Assembly: GCA_012729555.1 (NCBI GenBank)
Contig: JAAYCX010000028.1
Span: forward strand, 1 to 43,559
DNA from: Acidobacteriota bacterium
GTDB lineage: Bacteria > Acidobacteriota > UBA6911
DNA: 43,559 nt
Direction of reading: 5' to 3'
The position numbers and the translations under genes are program-made. The notes under the pieces were generated by a model. It made no database searches. It worked only from the letters and a program-made list of their open reading frames with translations, and was not told the origin of the DNA. Positions 18,301 through 26,835 of the stretch are shown here, in pieces. Position 1 is the stretch's first letter. Each line of letters begins with the position of its first letter.

Positions 18301-18329
18301 ATTAAACGGCCTGGGAGCCCAAAAGTAAA
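18301..18329 (-). promoter_or_regulatory. Predicted lutABC promoter
   Basis: On the minus strand TTTACT (18329-18324) and TTTAAT (18306-18301) are separated by 17 bases. Transcription would start near 18294, giving a leader of about 89 nt. The -35 box shares bases with the terminator hairpin of the upstream GH3 gene. Confidence 0.6.
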
Positions 18330-18349
18330 GGGCTTTTTGGCAAACCCTT
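18321..18349 (-). terminator. Rho-independent terminator of the GH3-symporter operon
   Basis: On the minus strand AAGGG, TTT and GCC are followed by the complementary AAA and CCCTT with a small bulge, then TACTTTT. It lies 42 bases past the GH3 stop codon in the correct orientation. Confidence 0.6.
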
Positions 18350-18390
18350 AAAACGCAATATTTTCTCCCGGGCCGGGGAGTACGGCGAAA

Positions 18391-20616
18391 TCAGGCGATG
18401 ACCTCGAATGCGCCCATCAGGGTCGCCTCGGAGTCGCCGCCGATCCAGAGGTGGAAGGTCCCCGGCTCCACCACGTAGTCCATGCCGGCGTCGTGAAACC
18501 CGAGGACGTCGACCGACAGGTCGAAGATGACGGTCCGGGATTCCTGCGGCCGGAGGCGGACGCGCTTGAACCCCTTCAGTTCCCTGACCGGGCGGGTGAG
18601 GCTCGCCACGGTGTCGCGGATGTAGAGCTGGACCACCTCCTCGGCCTCGACCGCGCCGATGTTGGCCACTTCCACGGAAACCAGCAGCCTCTCCCCCGCC
18701 CGGATCTTCGTTGAGGAGATCTCCAGGTTGAAATAGCCGAACTCGGTGTAGGACAAGCCGTAACCGAAGGGGTAGAGCGGCCGGTAGCCGGCGTCGAGGT
18801 AGCGCGCGCAGTCGCCGAGCGAACTCTGCCGCGCGCGCAGCGGGATGTCGTCGATCAGGGTGAGCGGCTGTTTGTCCGGGGGCCGGCCGGTGTTCTTGTG
18901 CGCGTAGTAGATCGGGATCTGCCCCTCGGTCGACGGGAAGGTGACCGGCAGCTTCCCCGAGGGGGATTCGGTCCCGAAGATCAGGTCGACCAGGGCGGGT
19001 CCGCACATGGTGCCGGGGTGCCAGGCGTAGAGCACCGCGTCCGCCTTTTCGGCCGCGCTCCCGATGGTCAGGGGCCTTCCGGCGAGGATGACGAGGACGA
19101 GGGGTCTGCCCGAGCGGGCGATTTCGGCGATGAGCGCGTCCTGGGCCCCCGGCAGGTCGAGTCGCGCGCGGCTGTGCGCTTCCCCGGAGAGGATGGCCTC
19201 CTCGCCGCCGAAAAAGAGCACGACGTCCGATTGCCGAGCCGCATCGAGCGCCGCCTCGAACTGGCTGGTGTAGCGGCTGCGCGTGTAGTCGAGCCCCGCG
19301 ACCGCGTGGATCCGCGTCTTCCCCCCGAGAAACTCCCGGAGCGCCTCGAGGGGGGTTACGGTCTCCTCCGTGCGGCCGTCCCGGTTCCATGTCCCCAGGA
19401 CTTCGTAGGGATCGTCGGCCAGGGGGCCGATCACGGCCAGCGACCGCACCCCGCGGGACAACGGGAGGAGGCGGCCGCGGTTTTTGAGCAGGACGACGCT
19501 TTCGCGCGCCGCCTGCCGGGCCAGTTCCAGGTGCGCCGGTTCCGGTTTCGGGTCGGGTCCCGCTGCACAGGGGCGCCTCCCGTCGAACAGGCCGAGCCGG
19601 AACTTGACCTCCAGGATGCGGCGGGCCGCCTCGTCGACGAGCCCGGGCGGCACCTCCCCCGAGGTCACCAGTTCCTCGAGGTGGTCGGCGTAGGCCGTGC
19701 TCTGCATTTCCATGTCAACCCCCGCCAGGAGCGCCTTCCGGGCCGCGTCGCCGAGGTCGGTGCAGAACCCGTGCTCGATCATTTCCGCCGGTGCCTGCCA
19801 GTCGCTGACCACGAAGCCGCCGAATCCCCACTCCTCGCGCAGGATCCTGCGGAGCAGGTGCGCGCTGCCGGTCGCGGGCACCCCGTTGAGTTCGTTGAAC
19901 GCCGTCATCACCGTGGCGACGCCGGCGTCGACGGCGGCCCTGAACGGCGGGAGGTGGACGTCGCGCAGGAGCCCCTCGGGAAGGCTTACGGTGTCGTAGT
20001 CGCGCCCCCCCTCCACCGCCCCGTACCCGGCGAAATGCTTGGCGCACGCCGCGACGGCGTCGGGATCGGAGAGGTCGTTCCCCTGGAAGCCGCGGACCAT
20101 GGCCGCGGCGAAGTCGGAGGCCAGGCAGGGGTCCTCCCCGAAGCTCTCGGCGATCCGGCCCCACCTCGGGTCGCGCGCGATGTCCATCATCGGGGCGAAG
20201 GTCCAGTGGTAGCCCGCCCGGGAGGCTTCCCGCGCGGCCGCGCGGGCGCACGCCCGGGCGAGCTGCGGGTTCCAGGTCGCCGCCAGCCCCAGCGGGATCG
20301 GGAAGAGGGTGCGGAACCCGTGCACGACGTCGCGCCCCATGATCAAGGGGATCCCCAGCCGGCTCTCCTCGAGGGCGATCCGCTGGATCTCGCGGCTCGC
20401 TTCCGGATCGGCGACGTTGAGCATCGACCCGATCCTCCCTTCCCGCAGCCGTTGCCTCAATCCGTCCGTGACCCCGCCGCAATCGGAGAGCTGGACCATC
20501 TGTCCGACCTTTTCCCGCAGCGTCATCGCGGCGAGAAGCTTTTCGATCCTCTTTCCGGTCTCGGTTCTGGCGGTCATGTTGTTCCGATCAGGATTCGGGC
20601 GTTTGACTTCAATCAT
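18391..20616 (-). CDS. GH3-family beta-glycosidase, cytoplasmic type
   Basis: Predicted retaining beta-glucosidase or related glycosidase of 741 residues. It shows the N-terminal TIM barrel (MGRDVVHGFRTLFPIPLG, APMMDIARDPRWGR, KHFAGYG at 193-199). The nucleophile is D272 in FVVSDW. The alpha/beta sandwich holds a plausible acid/base glutamate in FGGEEAILSGEAHSR, and the C-terminal fibronectin-III-like domain includes PLYPFGYGLSYTEF. Its layout is like E. coli BglX, but no signal peptide is present, so it should act in the cytoplasm. The ATG at 20616 has AAGGGGG upstream and overlaps the symporter stop by eight bases; ATG 20577 is an alternative. Confidence 0.93.
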   Translation of the reverse strand: MIEVKRPNPDRNNMTARTETGKRIEKLLAAMTLREKVGQMVQLSDCGGVTDGLRQRLREGRIGSMLNVADPEASREIQRIALEESRLGIPLIMGRDVVHGFRTLFPIPLGLAATWNPQLARACARAAAREASRAGYHWTFAPMMDIARDPRWGRIAESFGEDPCLASDFAAAMVRGFQGNDLSDPDAVAACAKHFAGYGAVEGGRDYDTVSLPEGLLRDVHLPPFRAAVDAGVATVMTAFNELNGVPATGSAHLLRRILREEWGFGGFVVSDWQAPAEMIEHGFCTDLGDAARKALLAGVDMEMQSTAYADHLEELVTSGEVPPGLVDEAARRILEVKFRLGLFDGRRPCAAGPDPKPEPAHLELARQAARESVVLLKNRGRLLPLSRGVRSLAVIGPLADDPYEVLGTWNRDGRTEETVTPLEALREFLGGKTRIHAVAGLDYTRSRYTSQFEAALDAARQSDVVLFFGGEEAILSGEAHSRARLDLPGAQDALIAEIARSGRPLVLVILAGRPLTIGSAAEKADAVLYAWHPGTMCGPALVDLIFGTESPSGKLPVTFPSTEGQIPIYYAHKNTGRPPDKQPLTLIDDIPLRARQSSLGDCARYLDAGYRPLYPFGYGLSYTEFGYFNLEISSTKIRAGERLLVSVEVANIGAVEAEEVVQLYIRDTVASLTRPVRELKGFKRVRLRPQESRTVIFDLSVDVLGFHDAGMDYVVEPGTFHLWIGGDSEATLMGAFEVIA

Positions 20617-22009
20617 ACCGCGCGTTCCCCCTTCTTGCGGCCAATTCCCGCTCGACGGCCAGCACCTTTGCGCGGTCGAGGGGGTAGAGGAGCAGGGCGA
20701 TCCCCTTGCCGACGGCGAAAAGGGCGGGGATGACGGAGAACATCAGCAGGATCCCCCGGAGGGTGGATTCCGATTGCGCCCGGTTGGCGACAAAGCCGAA
20801 CCCGGCGAGCAGGTGACCCCCCAGAAACCCCGCGATCATGGTGCCCGTCTTCAGGGAGAAGAGGGAGGCGGAGTGGATCAGCCCGGTGGAACGCCTGCCG
20901 AAGCGGCTCTCGCCGTAGTCGGCGACATCGCCGTACATCGACCAGACCAGGGCGGAGGTCGGGCCCATCATGAAGGAACCGGCGGCGTTCAGGGCCAGCA
21001 TGAGGCCATAGTATCCGGGCGGAACGAAGTAGAAGGCGAACCAGCACGCGGCGGTGCCGAAGGTGAGGGCGGCCGACAGCGGCTTCTTGTCGACCCTCCG
21101 GATCAGGAAACCGACGCAGAGCACCCCGAGCATCATCATGAGCCGGCCCAGGCTCAGGAAGAGCGAGACCCTGTCCATTCCCAGGAAAACGGGATCCCCC
21201 CCCGCCCCGACCACGTACTTGAAATAATGAAGGGTGACCGAGTCGCGGACGGCGATGAAGGTCGTGGAGAAGAGGGCGGCGAAAAAGAGGATGACCCAGG
21301 GGCGGTTGCGCACGAGTTCCCCGAGTTCCTCCCGGATATCCTGGCGCTGCCCCTCGGGAGGCTGCACCCGTTCGCGCGTCGAAAGGAAGGTGATCCAGAA
21401 GAGAACGACCGACGCCACGGCGAACAGCCCCATGGTGTGCTGGAACCCGCGCAGTTCGTCCCCGCCCCCGAGCCGCTCGACCAGGCCCCGGACATACATC
21501 GAGATCAGCAGGCCGCCCCCGTAGGCGCCGGCGAACCGGAAGTTGGAGGCCACGGTCCGTGCGTGCGACGAGGGGCTCAGCACCCCCATCAGCGAGGAGT
21601 AGGGGACGTTGATGGCGGTGTAGGCCATCATCATCATCGAGTAGGTGAAGTAGGCGTAAACGATCTTGGCCGCCCCCTCGAGCGGCGGGTTGGCGAAGAT
21701 CAGGTACCCGAAGATCCCGTAGGGGACGGACACCCAGAACAGCCAGGGGCGGTACTTGCCCCAGCGGGTGCGGGTGCGGTCGCAGATGATGCCCATGATC
21801 GGGTCGTTGACGGCGTCCCACAGCCGGGTGATGAGAAACATCGTCCCGGCGGCGGCGGCGTCGATTCCGAACACGTCGGTGTAGTAGTAGAGAAGGAAGA
21901 TGTTGAAGGTCTGAAAGAAGAAATTGGAGGCGGTGTCGCCGAGCGCGAAGCCGACATTTTCGAAAAAGGGCAGTCTTCCTTGCGGACGGCCGCCGGGGGT
22001 CTGGCGCAT
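20609..22009 (-). CDS. GPH-family sugar:cation symporter (MFS)
   Basis: Membrane transporter of the glycoside-pentoside-hexuronide family (MelB-like), 466 residues with about 12 hydrophobic helices. Family hallmarks are seen early: ENVGFALGDTASNFFF, the aspartate motif RLWDAVNDPIMGIICDRTRTRWGKYRPW, and NVPYSSLMGVLS. I chose the ATG at 22009 (MRQTPGG). The frame continues upstream through the divergent intergenic region, but that part has no transporter character. Its last codons overlap the GH3 start by eight bases (ATGATTGA), so uptake and hydrolysis are coupled. The likely substrate is an oligosaccharide or glycoside that the GH3 enzyme cuts. Confidence 0.92.
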   Translation of the reverse strand: MRQTPGGRPQGRLPFFENVGFALGDTASNFFFQTFNIFLLYYYTDVFGIDAAAAGTMFLITRLWDAVNDPIMGIICDRTRTRWGKYRPWLFWVSVPYGIFGYLIFANPPLEGAAKIVYAYFTYSMMMMAYTAINVPYSSLMGVLSPSSHARTVASNFRFAGAYGGGLLISMYVRGLVERLGGGDELRGFQHTMGLFAVASVVLFWITFLSTRERVQPPEGQRQDIREELGELVRNRPWVILFFAALFSTTFIAVRDSVTLHYFKYVVGAGGDPVFLGMDRVSLFLSLGRLMMMLGVLCVGFLIRRVDKKPLSAALTFGTAACWFAFYFVPPGYYGLMLALNAAGSFMMGPTSALVWSMYGDVADYGESRFGRRSTGLIHSASLFSLKTGTMIAGFLGGHLLAGFGFVANRAQSESTLRGILLMFSVIPALFAVGKGIALLLYPLDRAKVLAVERELAARRGNARYD

Positions 22010-22055
22010 GAGGTTCTCGACGTTTCCGGGTTCAGACGATGCCTTGTGGGCTGCG

Positions 22056-22084
22056 ATCTTACTATCGGGCCGCGGGCGCGTCAA
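22056..22084 (-). promoter_or_regulatory. Predicted promoter of the symporter-GH3 operon
   Basis: On the minus strand TTGACG (22084-22079) and TAAGAT (22061-22056) are exactly 17 bases apart. The leader would be about 40 nt. The oppositely directed -10 box of the VOC gene lies 65 bp away. Confidence 0.6.
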
Positions 22085-22148
22085 CCGCCATCGGGCGGCG
22101 CGCCCCTTTTGCCGGGGGAACCGATGGCGGGCCGCCCGTGCTTTCGGG

Positions 22149-22154
22149 TATAAT
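22149..22154 (+). promoter_or_regulatory. -10 box of the VOC/FMN-reductase pair
   Basis: Perfect TATAAT 17 bases before the ATG at 22172. The ribosome site GGAGG (22162-22166) would lie at the very 5' end of the transcript. No clear -35 box is seen. Confidence 0.5.
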
Positions 22155-22171
22155 CGCCCCGGGAGGAATGG

Positions 22172-22543
22172 ATGAAATTTACGCTGAATCACAACAACTT
22201 CAACGTCCTGGACCTCGAGAAGAGCCTCCAATTTTACACGGAGGCCCTGGGGTTGGTCGAAACGAGGCGGTACGAACCCGAGGACAAAAGCTTCAAGCTG
22301 GTATTCCTCGGAGACGGCGAGACGCCGCACCGGATCGAGTTGACATGGCTCCGGGACCGCACCGAGCCGTATGACCTGGGGGACAACGAATTCCATCTCG
22401 CCCTGAAGACGGACGACTACGCCGCCGCCTTCGCCCGCCACAAGGAGATGGGGTGCGTGTGCTACGAAAACCCCGGGATGGGCATTTACTTCATCGAAGA
22501 CCCGGACGGCTACTGGATCGAGATCATCCCGGAGCGCGGCTAG
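22172..22543 (+). CDS. gloA: VOC-family glyoxalase I-like protein
   Basis: Small (123 residues) vicinal-oxygen-chelate protein, most like lactoylglutathione lyase, which converts the methylglyoxal-glutathione hemithioacetal to lactoylglutathione. The pattern NFNVLDLEKSLQFYTEALGL, HRIELTWL, FHLALKT and EDPDGYWIEII follows E. coli GloA. Candidate metal ligands H7, E56, H75 and E117 match its four ligands. The start has GGAGG six bases upstream. It is followed 48 bp later by an FMN reductase gene. An MBL-fold glyoxalase II-like gene exists at 36666-37349 but is not linked. VOC proteins are functionally varied, so the exact substrate is uncertain. Confidence 0.85.
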   Translation: MKFTLNHNNFNVLDLEKSLQFYTEALGLVETRRYEPEDKSFKLVFLGDGETPHRIELTWLRDRTEPYDLGDNEFHLALKTDDYAAAFARHKEMGCVCYENPGMGIYFIEDPDGYWIEIIPERG

Positions 22544-22591
22544 GCGAAGACATTACCACGAAGGCGGCGCAGACGCCGCAGGGGAGGAACC

Positions 22592-23149
22592 ATGGGCCGC
22601 GACCCGTACCGTATCGCCGTCATCGTCGGGAGCCTGCGCCGGGAATCGATCAACCGCCGGCTGTCGGAGGCGCTGATCCGGCTGGCGCCTCCGGACCTGG
22701 CCCTGCAGCGGGTCGGGATCGGCGACCTGCCGCTCTACAACCAGGACGACGACGAGCGGCAGGCGGCCCCGGTGCTGCGGTTCAAGGGGGAGATCGAGGC
22801 CTCCGAGGGCCTGATCTTCGTCACCCCCGAGTACAACCGGTCGATCCCCGGCGTCCTCAAGAACGCCATCGACCACGGGTCCCGCCCCTACGGCAAGAGC
22901 GTGTGGGGCGGCCGGCCCGCGGGCGTCATCGGGGCCACCTTCGGCATGATCGGCACGGCGGCGGCCCAGCAGCATCTGCGCAACATCCTCGCGTGCCTGA
23001 ACGTGCGGACCATGGGTCAGCCAGAAGCCTTCATCCGGATCACCGACGGCTTCTTCGACCCGGAAGGGAACGCGGGCTCCGAAAGCAGGGAGTTCCTGCA
23101 GAAATGGATGAAGCGGTTCGCGGCCTGGGTGAGGCTGCACGCCGACTGA
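22592..23149 (+). CDS. NADPH-dependent FMN reductase (flavodoxin fold)
   Basis: 185-residue flavoprotein of the NAD(P)H-dependent FMN reductase/quinone reductase family (ChrR, azoreductase-like). The FMN phosphate loop is VGSLRRESINRRLSEAL near residues 12-28. The isoalloxazine-contacting segment FVTPEYNRSIPGVLKNAID follows at about 77-95, then GGRPAGVIGATFGMIGTAAAQQHLR. It probably reduces quinones, nitro- or metal-containing substrates by two electrons and so limits oxidative stress. GGGGAGG precedes the start. It forms a likely two-gene unit with the VOC gene, fitting a small electrophile/redox defence pair. Confidence 0.9.
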   Translation: MGRDPYRIAVIVGSLRRESINRRLSEALIRLAPPDLALQRVGIGDLPLYNQDDDERQAAPVLRFKGEIEASEGLIFVTPEYNRSIPGVLKNAIDHGSRPYGKSVWGGRPAGVIGATFGMIGTAAAQQHLRNILACLNVRTMGQPEAFIRITDGFFDPEGNAGSESREFLQKWMKRFAAWVRLHAD

Positions 23150-23165
23150 GGCGGCCGGGCGGCCT

Positions 23166-24308
23166 TCAGTCCACGTACACCCGCGGCACCCGGGTGTTGA
23201 TATTGGTCAGGATCTCGTAGGGGATCGTCCCCGCCCAGCGGGCCAGGTCTTCGGCCGTGATCCGCTCCCCCCCCGACTCCCCCAGGAGCACCACCTCGTC
23301 GCCGTTGTAGGCGGAGCCCCGCCCGATGTGGACCATCATCTGGTCCATGCAGATGGTGCCGACTTGGACGTGGCGCTCTCCCCGGATAAGGACTTCGGCC
23401 CGGTTGGACATGCTCCGGAAGTATCCGTCGCCGTACCCGACCGGGACGGTCACCACGCGCGCCGCCTGTTCGGGCCGCCACGTGGACCCGTAACTGACGC
23501 CGTGGCCCGGCTGGACGACCTTGAAATAGACTACGCGCGATTTCCACGCGAGCGCCGGTTCCACCGCGATCGTGCGCTCGACCTCGGGAGAGGGGTAGAC
23601 CCCGTAGAGCAGGATTCCGGGGCGCACCATGTCCAGGCGGCTCTCGGGGAGGCGCAGCACCGCCGCGGAATTGGCGATGTGGCGCACCGGCATGGGAAGG
23701 CTGCGGCGCTCGTAGAAGCGGAGCACCTCCTGGAACCGCTGCAGCTGCCGCCGCGCGTCGGCCGGGTCCGGGGCGTCGGAGTTGGCGAAGTGGGAGAAGA
23801 TCCCCTCCACCTGCACGTGCGCGCACCGGAGCGCCGCCTCCTGCAGCCGCCCGGCGCTGTAGTGGTGGACGCCGATGCGCTCCATGCCGGTGTCGATTTT
23901 CAGGTGCACCTTCGCCGCGAGCCCCATCGCCCCGGCCACCGCGTCGATCTGCTCGAGGCGCTCCACCGACGACGCCGTCAGGGTGAGGTCGTGCCGGAGG
24001 TAGCTCCCGATCTGGTCCCCCCAGACCCCGCCAAGGACGAGGATGGGGGCCGTCACCCCCAGCCGGCGCAGCAGGATCCCCTCCTCGAGCACCGCGACGC
24101 CGACGCAGTCGGTCCTGGGGGAGAGCGCCCGCGCCACCGCCGCCAACCCGTGCCCGTAGGCGTTGGCCTTCACCACCAGCATGATTTTCGCCGGGGCGAC
24201 CGCTTTGCGGATGGCTTCGAGGTTGCGCCCGAGGCGGCCGAGGTGCACCTCTGCCCAGGTCGCTCGGACCCCGCCCTCCTCGGCTATGACGCTGTCGTGG
24301 ATCTGCAT
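23166..24308 (-). CDS. alr: Alanine racemase
   Basis: PLP enzyme that interconverts L- and D-alanine for peptidoglycan. The 380-residue product has the PLP lysine K47 in VVKANAYGHG, the second catalytic base Y273 in HGVSYGSTW, and the C-terminal beta domain with VGYGDGYFRSMSNRAEVLIRG-like sequence (given in part) and GTICMDQMMV. The first 16 residues (MQIHDSVIAEEGGVRA) slightly extend beyond the usual start at TWAEV. The ATG lies seven bases after a TAGAAT box, so the mRNA may be leaderless. It converges with the FMN reductase gene 16 bp away. Confidence 0.95.
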   Translation of the reverse strand: MQIHDSVIAEEGGVRATWAEVHLGRLGRNLEAIRKAVAPAKIMLVVKANAYGHGLAAVARALSPRTDCVGVAVLEEGILLRRLGVTAPILVLGGVWGDQIGSYLRHDLTLTASSVERLEQIDAVAGAMGLAAKVHLKIDTGMERIGVHHYSAGRLQEAALRCAHVQVEGIFSHFANSDAPDPADARRQLQRFQEVLRFYERRSLPMPVRHIANSAAVLRLPESRLDMVRPGILLYGVYPSPEVERTIAVEPALAWKSRVVYFKVVQPGHGVSYGSTWRPEQAARVVTVPVGYGDGYFRSMSNRAEVLIRGERHVQVGTICMDQMMVHIGRGSAYNGDEVVLLGESGGERITAEDLARWAGTIPYEILTNINTRVPRVYVD

Positions 24309-24315
24309 GGGGCGT

Positions 24316-24321
24316 ATTCTA
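24316..24321 (-). promoter_or_regulatory. -10 box of alr (leaderless candidate)
   Basis: On the minus strand TAGAAT ends seven bases before the alr ATG, placing the transcription start at or next to the start codon. No -35 box of note is seen 16-18 bases upstream. Confidence 0.45.
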
Positions 24322-24377
24322 GCCCAAATCGGCTCCGCCGGGTACCGGGAACCCGCCGGCTGAGGGCCCGAATCTGC

Positions 24378-24405
24378 TTTACTCCCGGTCGGATGCCGTT
24401 TTAAA
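24378..24405 (+). promoter_or_regulatory. Predicted promoter of the lipoprotein GH3 gene
   Basis: TTTACT (24378-24383) and TTTAAA (24400-24405) are 16 bases apart. The leader would be about 17 nt and includes the ribosome site GGGAGGGAG before ATG 24429. The same -35 sequence occurs in the lutA promoter. Confidence 0.45.
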
Positions 24406-24428
24406 GTCGCTGCCAGGGAGGGAGTGCC

Positions 24429-26834
24429 ATGAACAAGAGGGCGTATGCCGCGCTGATCATCGTCTTTCTGGGGGGATTCCCGGCGCTGTCGGGGTGCAGG
24501 GGGGGCAAGACTCCCCGGCTGGGGAAAGACCCTGTCGCGCGCGTCGTCGCCGCCATGACGCTCGATGAGAAGGCCTGGTTCGTGACCGGCACCGGCATGG
24601 AGTTGCCCGGGATGCCGGGTGAAGCGGAGGCGGTGGCGGCCGCGGGGGCTCCGGTGGTGGGGGAGACCCGGAACCTGGTGCCGGGCGCCGCCGGCACCAC
24701 CTATGAAATCCCCCGGCTCGGTATCCCGGCGATGGTGATGGCCGACGGCCCCGCGGGAGTGCGCATCAGCCCCACCCGGGAAGGGGACCCCGCCACCTAT
24801 TACTGCACCGCCTTCCCCGTCGCCACCCTCCTGGCGTCCACGTGGGACCCGGACCTCGTCCGCAGGGTGGGGGAAGCCATGGGAGAGGAGGCGCTGGAAT
24901 ACGGGGTCGATATCCTGCTGGCGCCCGGGATGAACCTTCACCGCAACCCGCTCTGCGGAAGAAATTTCGAATACTATTCCGAGGATCCGCTGGTGACCGG
25001 GACCATGGCCGCGGCCATGGTCGGGGGGGTGCAGTCCCGGGGGGTGGGGACCGCGGTCAAGCATTTCGCCGCCAACAACGCCGAGACCAACCGCAACGCG
25101 CTGGACACGGTGGTCGGCCGGAGGGCGCTCAGGGAACTCTACCTCGAGGGATTCCGCGTCGCGATTCAGGAGGCGAAGCCCTGGACCGTCATGTCTTCCT
25201 ATAACCTGATCAACGGCGTGCATGCCTCGGAAAGCCACGACCTGCTGACGAGGGTGCTGCGCGACGACTGGGGATTCGGCGGCTTCGTCATGACCGACTG
25301 GTTCGGCGGTGTCGACGCGGCCGCCCAGCTGCGGGCGGGGAACGACCTGCTCATGCCGGGGAAGGCCGATCAGGGTGCGGCCGTCATCCGGGCGGTGAGC
25401 GAGAAACGGCTCGAGGAGAGCGTGCTCGACCGGAATATCGAACGGATCCTTAAGGTCCTCCTGGAAAGCCCGCGGCTGAAGGGGTACCGGTACTCCAACC
25501 GTCCCGATCTGAAGGCCCATGCCGCGGTGGCGCGGCAGGCTGCGGCCGAGGGGATGGTGCTGCTCGAGAACCGCCGGTCGACCCTGCCGCTTCCGTCGCG
25601 GTCCAAGACCATTGCCGCTTTCGGAAACACCTCCTATGCCATCATCACCGGGGGGACGGGAAGCGGGGATGTGAACGAAGCCTACAGCGTTTCCCTGACC
25701 GGGGGCCTCGAGGGGGCCGGGTTCAGGGTCGAGCCGCATCTCGGGGACGCCTACGAGGCCTATCTCCTGCGGGAGCGCGAGCGGCGGCCCCCCGCCAAGC
25801 CGTTCTCCCTCCCCGACCCGATCGCCGAGATGGGGGTTTCTCCCGCCCTGGCGGCCAGAATGGCCCGATCTTCGGATGCGGCCCTGATCACCATCGGCCG
25901 CAACTCGGGCGAGGGGGGGGACCGCAAGGTGGAGGCCGATTTCAACCTCACCCAGGGGGAGAAGGAGCTGATCCGGCGGGTGGCCGAGGCTTTTCATGCC
26001 AGGGGGAAGCGGGTGATCGTGGTGCTCAATGTCGGTGGTGTCATCGAAACCGCCAGCTGGCGCCATCTGCCCGATGCCATCCTGCTCGCCTGGCAGGGGG
26101 GGCAGGAAACGGGGAATTCGATCGCCGATATCCTCGGCGGCAGGGTGAATCCCTCCGGGCGGCTCGCGTCCACCTTCCCGGTGAAATACGAGGACGTCCC
26201 CTCGGCCGACCACTTTCCCGGGGAGGTGGTGGAGAAGACGCCGTCCCGCCCCGGGGAGGATCCTGGCGACATGGCAGGACCCTTCCGGCGCCCGCGGGCC
26301 AGCCGGGTCGAATACCGGGAAGGGATCTACGTCGGGTATCGGTATTACGGGACCTTCGGCGTCGAGCCCGCGTACCCGTTCGGGCACGGTCTTTCCTATA
26401 CGACGTTCGAGTACGGTGCCCTTGCGCTCGGCGCGCCCGAATTTTCGGGATCGATGAGGGTGACGGTCAGGGTGAGAAACGCCGGCGGGGTCGCGGGCAG
26501 GGAGGTCGTGCAGCTTTACCTGAGCGCGCCCGCGCGCCGGCTCGACAAGCCGGCGCTGGAGCTCAAGGGCTTCGCGAAGACGCGGCTCCTGGAGCCGGGC
26601 GAGTCCGAGACCCTGGAGTTCCTCCTCACGCCGCGATCGATCGCCTCCTTCGACCCCGCCCGTTCGAGCTGGGTCGCGGAGGAGGGGGCCTACACCGTGA
26701 AGGTCGGGGCCTCCGCGCGCGACATCCGCCTGGTCGCGGGTTTCGGGCTGGAGCGGGAAATAGTGGTGCGAGGGGAGAGCGACGCGCTCCCCCCCCGGGC
26801 CCCGATCGAGGAGAGGAAGCCGCCGGCGCGATAG
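24429..26834 (+). CDS. GH3-family beta-glycosidase, lipoprotein
   Basis: Exported retaining beta-glycosidase of 801 residues. A lipoprotein signal is clear: hydrophobic stretch then L20-S21-G22-C23, so the enzyme is probably anchored in the envelope by C23. The GH3 barrel shows MADGPAGVR, KHFAANNAETNR and the nucleophile D290 in FVMTDWFGG. The second domain holds RNSGEGGDR as a plausible acid/base site, and PAYPFGHGLSYTTFEYG begins the fibronectin-III-like C-terminal domain. The sequence type is near bacterial beta-glucosidase/xylosidase. It is not the same subgroup as the cytoplasmic GH3 at 18391-20616. It ends one base from the stop codon of the convergent ABC gene. Confidence 0.93.
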   Translation: MNKRAYAALIIVFLGGFPALSGCRGGKTPRLGKDPVARVVAAMTLDEKAWFVTGTGMELPGMPGEAEAVAAAGAPVVGETRNLVPGAAGTTYEIPRLGIPAMVMADGPAGVRISPTREGDPATYYCTAFPVATLLASTWDPDLVRRVGEAMGEEALEYGVDILLAPGMNLHRNPLCGRNFEYYSEDPLVTGTMAAAMVGGVQSRGVGTAVKHFAANNAETNRNALDTVVGRRALRELYLEGFRVAIQEAKPWTVMSSYNLINGVHASESHDLLTRVLRDDWGFGGFVMTDWFGGVDAAAQLRAGNDLLMPGKADQGAAVIRAVSEKRLEESVLDRNIERILKVLLESPRLKGYRYSNRPDLKAHAAVARQAAAEGMVLLENRRSTLPLPSRSKTIAAFGNTSYAIITGGTGSGDVNEAYSVSLTGGLEGAGFRVEPHLGDAYEAYLLRERERRPPAKPFSLPDPIAEMGVSPALAARMARSSDAALITIGRNSGEGGDRKVEADFNLTQGEKELIRRVAEAFHARGKRVIVVLNVGGVIETASWRHLPDAILLAWQGGQETGNSIADILGGRVNPSGRLASTFPVKYEDVPSADHFPGEVVEKTPSRPGEDPGDMAGPFRRPRASRVEYREGIYVGYRYYGTFGVEPAYPFGHGLSYTTFEYGALALGAPEFSGSMRVTVRVRNAGGVAGREVVQLYLSAPARRLDKPALELKGFAKTRLLEPGESETLEFLLTPRSIASFDPARSSWVAEEGAYTVKVGASARDIRLVAGFGLEREIVVRGESDALPPRAPIEERKPPAR

Positions 26835-26835
26835 G

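Noticed and set aside
24309-26387. Extension of alr by about 690 codons upstream
   Set aside because: The added sequence is antisense to the lipoprotein GH3 gene. Alanine racemase normally starts at the ATG near 24308.
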